A program made the position numbers and the translations under genes. From JBBQHM01 sp038323965 (lineage in GTDB: Bacteria > Verrucomicrobiota > Verrucomicrobiia > Chthoniobacterales > UBA10450), in the NCBI GenBank assembly GCA_038323965.1, contig JBBQHM010000085.1, positions 1 through 9,872 on the forward strand: DNA of 9,872 bases, given 5' to 3'. This document shows positions 5,858 to 9,872 of the stretch, one piece after another (position 1 is the stretch's first letter; each line of letters starts with the position of its first letter). Below the pieces are notes generated by a model. The model was not told where the DNA came from and did not search any database. It saw nothing but the letters and a program-made list of their open reading frames with translations.

Positions 5858-6674
5858 GAAAAGAGAAACGTTCCGGAAACTTCACCAGTGTGGTTGTTTC
5901 GCTCTTCCTAATCCGTGGGATATCGGCAGTGCATGTTACTTGCAGCATCTTGGCTTCAAAGCTATCGCGACCAGTTCCGCAGGGTTCGCATTCTCGCGCG
6001 GATTGCCTGACAACGCCGTAGCGCTCGATGCGATGCTCGCTCATATCCGCGAGCTGGTGGACGCAACCGATATTCCGGTAAATGCAGATTTCGAAAATGG
6101 ATTCTCTCATGACCTCAACGAGCTAACGAATAATGTGAAGCTTTGCGTGGAAACTGGCGTTGCTGGATTATCGATAGAAGACGCGACCGGTGATAAAGAG
6201 AAACCGTTGTATGAGCTCAGCCATGCCGTCGAGCGTATAAGAGCTGCGCGGGAAGCAATCGGATTCAGCGGCGCCATGCTGGTTGGTCGCGCCGAGTGCT
6301 TCCTCGTCGGACAACAGGATATTGACGACGTGATTCGCCGATTAACCGCTTACGCCGAAGCGGGCGCAGAGTGTCTTTATGCACCGGGAATCGAAACAGC
6401 AGACCACATTGCAGTCGTAGTTGCCGCGGTGACACCCAAGCCAGTCAATCTACTAGTTAGCGGACCGGGAGGGATGACGCTGCATAATGCCGCGAAGTTA
6501 GGCGTCCGCCGGGTGAGTGTCGGCGGCGCACTGGCACGGGCCGCGTGGGGAGGTTTCATGCAAGCAGCGACACAACTCGCGCGTGACGGAACATTTGAAG
6601 GGTTTGCTCAGGCGGCATCATTTCGGGAGCTAAACGAATTTTTCCGGAAAGATGCCACCCGGCGCGTTCGTTAG
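5841..6674 (+). CDS. Isocitrate lyase/PEP mutase family enzyme
   Basis: The product is 277 residues, a single TIM-barrel domain of the ICL/PEPM superfamily (COG2513 type). Typical members cleave or rearrange C-C or P-C bonds of 2-oxo or 2-hydroxy acids with Mg2+; examples are 2-methylisocitrate lyase, oxaloacetate decarboxylase and PEP mutase. Visible landmarks are FALPNPWDIGSA (20-31), VNADFENGF (80-88) with the likely metal-site D83, GLSIEDATG (109-117) with E113 and D114, and VGRAEC (148-153). The first Asp of the common DxD is Asn here (N81), as often seen in uncharacterised members. The KKCGH signature of true isocitrate lyases is absent, so it should not be called aceA. The start overlaps the previous gene by 17 bases and has no Shine-Dalgarno, which fits coupled translation. 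The stop overlaps that of thrC. Confidence 0.88.
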   Translation: MPTVSEKRETFRKLHQCGCFALPNPWDIGSACYLQHLGFKAIATSSAGFAFSRGLPDNAVALDAMLAHIRELVDATDIPVNADFENGFSHDLNELTNNVKLCVETGVAGLSIEDATGDKEKPLYELSHAVERIRAAREAIGFSGAMLVGRAECFLVGQQDIDDVIRRLTAYAEAGAECLYAPGIETADHIAVVVAAVTPKPVNLLVSGPGGMTLHNAAKLGVRRVSVGGALARAAWGGFMQAATQLARDGTFEGFAQAASFRELNEFFRKDATRRVR

Positions 6675-7849
6675 GTTATTTCATCCGAATAGCATTCCAG
6701 GTATTTAATACCGGAGCCCGTGTTGAAAATGACCACCCGTTCGTCGCGTTTGAGTTTTTTATTTGCGAGTAACATCTTGGCGGCGGCGAAACACGCCGCA
6801 CCCTCGGGAGCGACGAATAATCCTTCCGCTGCGCCGACTTCACGGGTGACACGAATCATATCTTCGTCGGAAACGGTAATCGCGCCGCCCCCTGATTCGC
6901 GCAGGATTTTTAGCATTAGGAAATCAGCGACGGCTTTCGGGACGCGCAAACCGGAAGCACAGGTCTTTGCATTCGGGAATTCAGGCGCGCTCGTGGCACC
7001 CGATTCGAACGCGGTAACGATCGGGGCACAACCGCTGGCCTGGACAGAGAACATGCGTGGCCGCTTGCTCCTGATCCATCCGAGCTTTTCCATTTCAGCA
7101 AACGCTTTCCACATGCCGACCAAACCAGTGCCTCCACCGGTTGGATAAAGAATCGCGTCAGGCAGAGTCCATGCTGATTGTTCCGCGAGTTCGTAACCAA
7201 GCGTCTTTTTTCCCTCTATTCGATAAGGCTCTTTTAACGTCGACATGTCGAACCAACCCTCGTCATTTTTGCGCCGCGCGATCTCGGCGCCGCAGTCGGT
7301 AATCAAGCCATCAACTAACGAGACGTGAGCGCCAAGCTCCCGGCACTCTATGATGTTGGCGCGCGGCGTATCACGCGGCATGAAGATGAAGGCCTCTAAA
7401 CCGGCCCGTGCGGCATAGGCTGCGAGAGCCCCTCCCGCATTGCCTGCTGTCGGGACGGCGAGCTTTTTCGCGCCCAGCAACTTGGCCATGGAGACTGCCA
7501 CGGTCATCCCGCGCGCCTTGAAGCTTTGGGTAGGATTAAGCGATTCGTCTTTGATCCAAAGGTTGGACATTCCAACCTGCGCGCCAAAACGTTTGGCGTG
7601 GAGCAGCGGGGTGCCGCCCTCACCGAGTGAAATCGGTTCCATCTCCAACGGCAGCGGCAGAACTTCCCGGTAACGCCAGAGGGATCGCTCCTGCCGGTTG
7701 GCGAGCACTTCGGGAGTCAGTGTGCGCGAGACGCTCGCAAGGTCATAGCGTGGAAAGAGTGGTTTCTGGCAGGCCGGGCAAAGGTTTTGTAATCGCGCCG
7801 CGTCATAATGAAGTTCGCAGGAGGTGCAGACGAGGTCGATCAAATACAT
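6671..7849 (-). CDS. thrC: Threonine synthase
   Basis: The product is 392 residues and PLP-dependent; it converts O-phospho-L-homoserine and water to L-threonine and phosphate, the last step of threonine synthesis. A four-cysteine zinc-ribbon-like N terminus (C8, C11, C24, C27) is followed by GEGGTPLL (76-83), the PLP lysine K111 in NPTQSFKARG, GNAGG (136-140) and the phosphate-binding TGGGTG (237-242). NTGSGIKYLE near the end is also typical. The length and Cys4 start match the shorter plant/archaeal-like class of ThrC. A related beta-family PLP enzyme such as threonine dehydratase or cysteate synthase is the main alternative, but the GEGGTPL start region and terminal SGIKYLE favour ThrC. 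No Shine-Dalgarno is visible. It is divergent from the symporter and overlaps the ICL/PEPM stop by four bases. Confidence 0.9.
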   Translation of the reverse strand: MYLIDLVCTSCELHYDAARLQNLCPACQKPLFPRYDLASVSRTLTPEVLANRQERSLWRYREVLPLPLEMEPISLGEGGTPLLHAKRFGAQVGMSNLWIKDESLNPTQSFKARGMTVAVSMAKLLGAKKLAVPTAGNAGGALAAYAARAGLEAFIFMPRDTPRANIIECRELGAHVSLVDGLITDCGAEIARRKNDEGWFDMSTLKEPYRIEGKKTLGYELAEQSAWTLPDAILYPTGGGTGLVGMWKAFAEMEKLGWIRSKRPRMFSVQASGCAPIVTAFESGATSAPEFPNAKTCASGLRVPKAVADFLMLKILRESGGGAITVSDEDMIRVTREVGAAEGLFVAPEGAACFAAAKMLLANKKLKRDERVVIFNTGSGIKYLECYSDEIT

Positions 7850-7896
7850 GGTTGAGTCTTATCCGAGGGTCAGAGAAATTCACCTCGAGAATCGCG

Positions 7897-7907
7897 CGAA
7901 TGATTCG
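7897..7907. promoter_or_regulatory. 11-bp palindrome in the thrC/symporter spacer
   Basis: CGAAT-G-ATTCG is a perfect odd-length dyad near the middle of the 101-base divergent spacer (7850-7950). It is too tight to form a hairpin, so a protein site is the only likely role. No clear -35/-10 pair was recognised nearby, and an 11-base dyad can arise by chance. Confidence 0.2.
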
Positions 7908-7950
7908 TTTTTAAAAGTGCGTTTGTCTGTTTAAACTGGCGACCGAAACC

Positions 7951-9288
7951 ATGTCGACGCGCCCGAAACGAGCCTGGTACAACCCAGCGCTTACTGCCCA
8001 GATCTTGATTGGGTTGGTGGCGGGTGTTTTGCTGGGCTGGTTACGGCCGGAGTGGGGGAACGCGATTTCATTTCTGCGCGATATTTTCCTGAACCTGATC
8101 AAATCGATTATCGGGCCGTTAGTTTTCTCGACGCTCGTCGTTGGAATCGCGGGCGGTGGCGACTTGCGGAAAGTGGGTCGAATGGGAGTGAAGGCGCTTG
8201 TTTATTTCGAAGTGATTACGACGGTGGCGCTTTTCCTGGGACTGGCAGTTGTGAATATTACTAAGCCCGGAGTAGGAGTGCCCCTTGTTAGTGGCTCGAT
8301 GGACGCAGTCCAGAAGATAGGGGAGAGCCATCCCCGCACGCTGGTGGAGACGATCGTCCACGTTTTTCCGGCAAGCGTGGTGGACTCGCTGGTGCGCGGC
8401 GACATCCTTCAAATAGTCGCGTTTGCGGTTCTCTTTGCCATGGCGGTTTCGGCGATTGGCGAGAAAGGACGGCCGATGCTGGTGGCGATGGAATCCTTGT
8501 CACAGGTGATGTTCAAGTTAACGAATTATGTGATGCGATTTGCGCCATTTGGAGTGGCTGCCGCTATGGCGCACACCATTGGAACTCAAGGACCCGGTGT
8601 CCTACTCAGCCTGGGGGGACTTATCCTTTCGTATTATATTTCGCTACTACTCTTCGTTATCTTTGTCTTCGGTAGTGTAGTGCTGATCGCGCGTTTGCCC
8701 ACGCTCCAATTTATCCGTGCCGTGCGCGAGCCCGCAGCGATTGCATTTGCTACGACAAGTAGCGAATCAGCGATGCCGAAGGCAATGCAAGCCATGGAGC
8801 GGCTGGGCGTGCCGAAGCGAATCGTCGGGTTTGTGATGCCGACCGGATATTCGTTTAATCTGGATGGATCGATGATCTTCCTCGCGATCACTTCCGTGTT
8901 TATCGTGCAGGCAGCGGAAGCGACGACTCATCAACATTTTGGATTTGGCCAGCAGCTTGCGATGATGTTCGCCTTTATGCTTACTTCCAAAGGCCTCGCC
9001 GGTGTTCCCCGTGCTTCTATTCTAGTCTTGCTGGCTACTTTGAGTAGTATCATCCCGCCGGCGATCGCAGCGAGCGGAGTAGCGATTGTGCTGGGTATCG
9101 ACGCCATCATGGACATGGGTCGTTCGGCGATGAACCTAGTTGGAAATTGTCTCGCTACCGCGGTGGTCGCGCGCTGGGAAGGGGAGTTTGACGACCAACG
9201 TGCGCAGCTTTTCGGAACGCCCGCTGAAATCGCCCGGGATATCGAAGCGGGCGAAGCTGCGTTCGCGGAAGCGGCCGCAACGGACTAA
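7951..9288 (+). CDS. Dicarboxylate/acidic amino acid:cation symporter (DAACS family)
   Basis: The product is 445 residues, an inner-membrane carrier of the GltP/DctA/GltPh family with about eight membrane helices and two re-entrant hairpins. Hairpin 1 carries the serine-rich tip TTSSESAMP (268-276). The unwound helix 7 motif is GYSFNLDGS (299-307). Hairpin 2 is SKGLAGVP (346-353). Helix 8 reads IDAIMDMGRSAMNLVGN (383-399), with D384, D388, R391 and N395 aligned to known substrate-binding positions. By analogy with GltPh, R391 in the R397 position points to an acidic substrate (glutamate, aspartate or a C4-dicarboxylate). N399 replaces a sodium-site Asp and resembles proton-coupled GltP/DctA. 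No Shine-Dalgarno is visible. It is divergent from thrC and ends in a four-base overlap with the ABC-F gene. Confidence 0.92.
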   Translation: MSTRPKRAWYNPALTAQILIGLVAGVLLGWLRPEWGNAISFLRDIFLNLIKSIIGPLVFSTLVVGIAGGGDLRKVGRMGVKALVYFEVITTVALFLGLAVVNITKPGVGVPLVSGSMDAVQKIGESHPRTLVETIVHVFPASVVDSLVRGDILQIVAFAVLFAMAVSAIGEKGRPMLVAMESLSQVMFKLTNYVMRFAPFGVAAAMAHTIGTQGPGVLLSLGGLILSYYISLLLFVIFVFGSVVLIARLPTLQFIRAVREPAAIAFATTSSESAMPKAMQAMERLGVPKRIVGFVMPTGYSFNLDGSMIFLAITSVFIVQAAEATTHQHFGFGQQLAMMFAFMLTSKGLAGVPRASILVLLATLSSIIPPAIAASGVAIVLGIDAIMDMGRSAMNLVGNCLATAVVARWEGEFDDQRAQLFGTPAEIARDIEAGEAAFAEAAATD

Positions 9289-9872
9289 GCCAGTAACGGC
9301 GCGGTCGCCTTCTCCCAGTCCGCGGTAAGACGGGCAAGGTCGTGCGAGACGGCGGATAACTCACGATTGATGCCGACGGCGTTGCCGCCAGCTTCATAGG
9401 CAGCGGGATCTTCGAGTTCGGCCGCCAGTTGTTTCTGCCGGCCTTCCAAGGTTGCGATTCGCATTTCGAGCTCGTGGATACGCGCATCCCGTTCGCGTTT
9501 TGCCTGCGCGACGGCCTTGCGGGCTTCAGCTTCGAGTCGTTTTTGTGCCTTCTGCTCGCGCATCCCCAGACCGACTCGCGGCGCCGGGCCTTGCTCGGCG
9601 CGCTCAGGTTGCGCGTTAGTCAGCGTATTGGTGGAAGTCAAGGCGACGCGCGCGGAGGTCGCGCGCGACTTATCGAGATAATACTGATAATCACCGGGAT
9701 AGGCGGTAAGTCTACCGGCATTGATGTGAAGAACGCTGGTCGCGATCGCGCGGATGAAGTGAACGTCGTGACTGATGAAGATGAGCGTTCCCTGATATTC
9801 GCTCAGCGCACCTAGAAGCGCGTCAATCGAGCCAATGTCGAGATGAGTGGTCGGCTCATCCATCAGGAGGAG
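9285..9872 (-). CDS. ABC-F family ATPase, C-terminal part (partial)
   Basis: The gene runs off the right edge, so only the last 195 residues are present. They begin in the Walker B region of the second ATPase domain (LLLMDEPTTHLD) and continue through the switch histidine segment (TLIFISHDVHFI) and AGRLTAYPGDYQYYLDKS, which is characteristic of ABC-F proteins. A long charged segment follows, about residues 95-165, rich in Glu, Lys, Arg and Ala and predicted as coiled coil, as in the C-terminal extension of Uup/ABCF3-like members. It has no membrane segments, as expected: ABC-F proteins act on ribosomes, not in transport. The exact member (Uup, YheS, EttA type) cannot be set without the linker and first domain. 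No start is visible. The stop (9285-9287) overlaps the symporter stop. Confidence 0.9.
   Translation of the reverse strand, partial: LLLMDEPTTHLDIGSIDALLGALSEYQGTLIFISHDVHFIRAIATSVLHINAGRLTAYPGDYQYYLDKSRATSARVALTSTNTLTNAQPERAEQGPAPRVGLGMREQKAQKRLEAEARKAVAQAKRERDARIHELEMRIATLEGRQKQLAAELEDPAAYEAGGNAVGINRELSAVSHDLARLTADWEKATAPLLA

Noticed and set aside
9429..9815. 128-codon plus-strand frame opposite the ABC-F gene
   Set aside because: It is shadow of the ABC-F coding strand, which shows Walker B and the coiled-coil tail.
1..9872. CRISPR array, tRNA/rRNA genes, insertion sequences or phage genes
   Set aside because: No regularly spaced direct repeats, cloverleaf or rRNA-like stretches, transposase motifs or terminal repeats were seen while reading both strands.

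Overview
The window is an ordinary-looking chromosomal stretch of moderate GC with compact, mixed-strand gene order. Eight convincing genes plus one partial gene fill almost all of it. Most start codons lack a clear Shine-Dalgarno sequence. There are no phage, transposon, CRISPR or RNA-gene signals. Gene content and style (secreted lineage-type hypotheticals, DUF4440, a COG1233-type FAD enzyme, an ICL/PEPM protein) fit a free-living soil or freshwater heterotroph. My tentative guess is a Verrucomicrobia-type organism, but this rests on general impression and no marker gene here proves it.

Layout: 1-365 holds no credible gene but is rich in short inverted repeats. On the minus strand, 366-1757 encodes an exported metal-dependent amidohydrolase. 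Back to back with it, 1910-2443 (+) encodes a small secreted protein of unknown function; the 152-base divergent spacer holds two operator-like palindromes. A minus-strand cluster follows, read from right to left: surE (3456-4145), a four-helix membrane protein built from a duplicated two-helix unit (2969-3415), and an exported DUF4440/NTF2-like protein (2464-2934). Gaps within the cluster are only 34-40 bases.

Divergent from surE, 4229-5857 (+) encodes an FAD-dependent oxidoreductase of the phytoene-dehydrogenase/PYROXD2 class. It overlaps by 17 bases a gene for an isocitrate lyase/PEP mutase-family enzyme (5841-6674), so the two are probably translated together. thrC, threonine synthase (6671-7849, minus), meets this gene tail to tail. 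Across a 101-base divergent spacer lies a dicarboxylate/acidic amino acid:cation symporter (7951-9288, +). It meets tail to tail the C-terminal part of an ABC-F ATPase gene that runs off the right edge.

Most genes have well-known family roles: nucleotide phosphate removal (SurE), the last step of threonine synthesis (ThrC), acidic substrate uptake (symporter) and ribosome-associated ABC-F function. The less explained parts are the duplicated membrane protein next to surE, the oxidoreductase-ICL/PEPM gene pair, the secreted 177-residue protein and the dyad-rich block at the left end. I see no clear undescribed defence or mobile system here.
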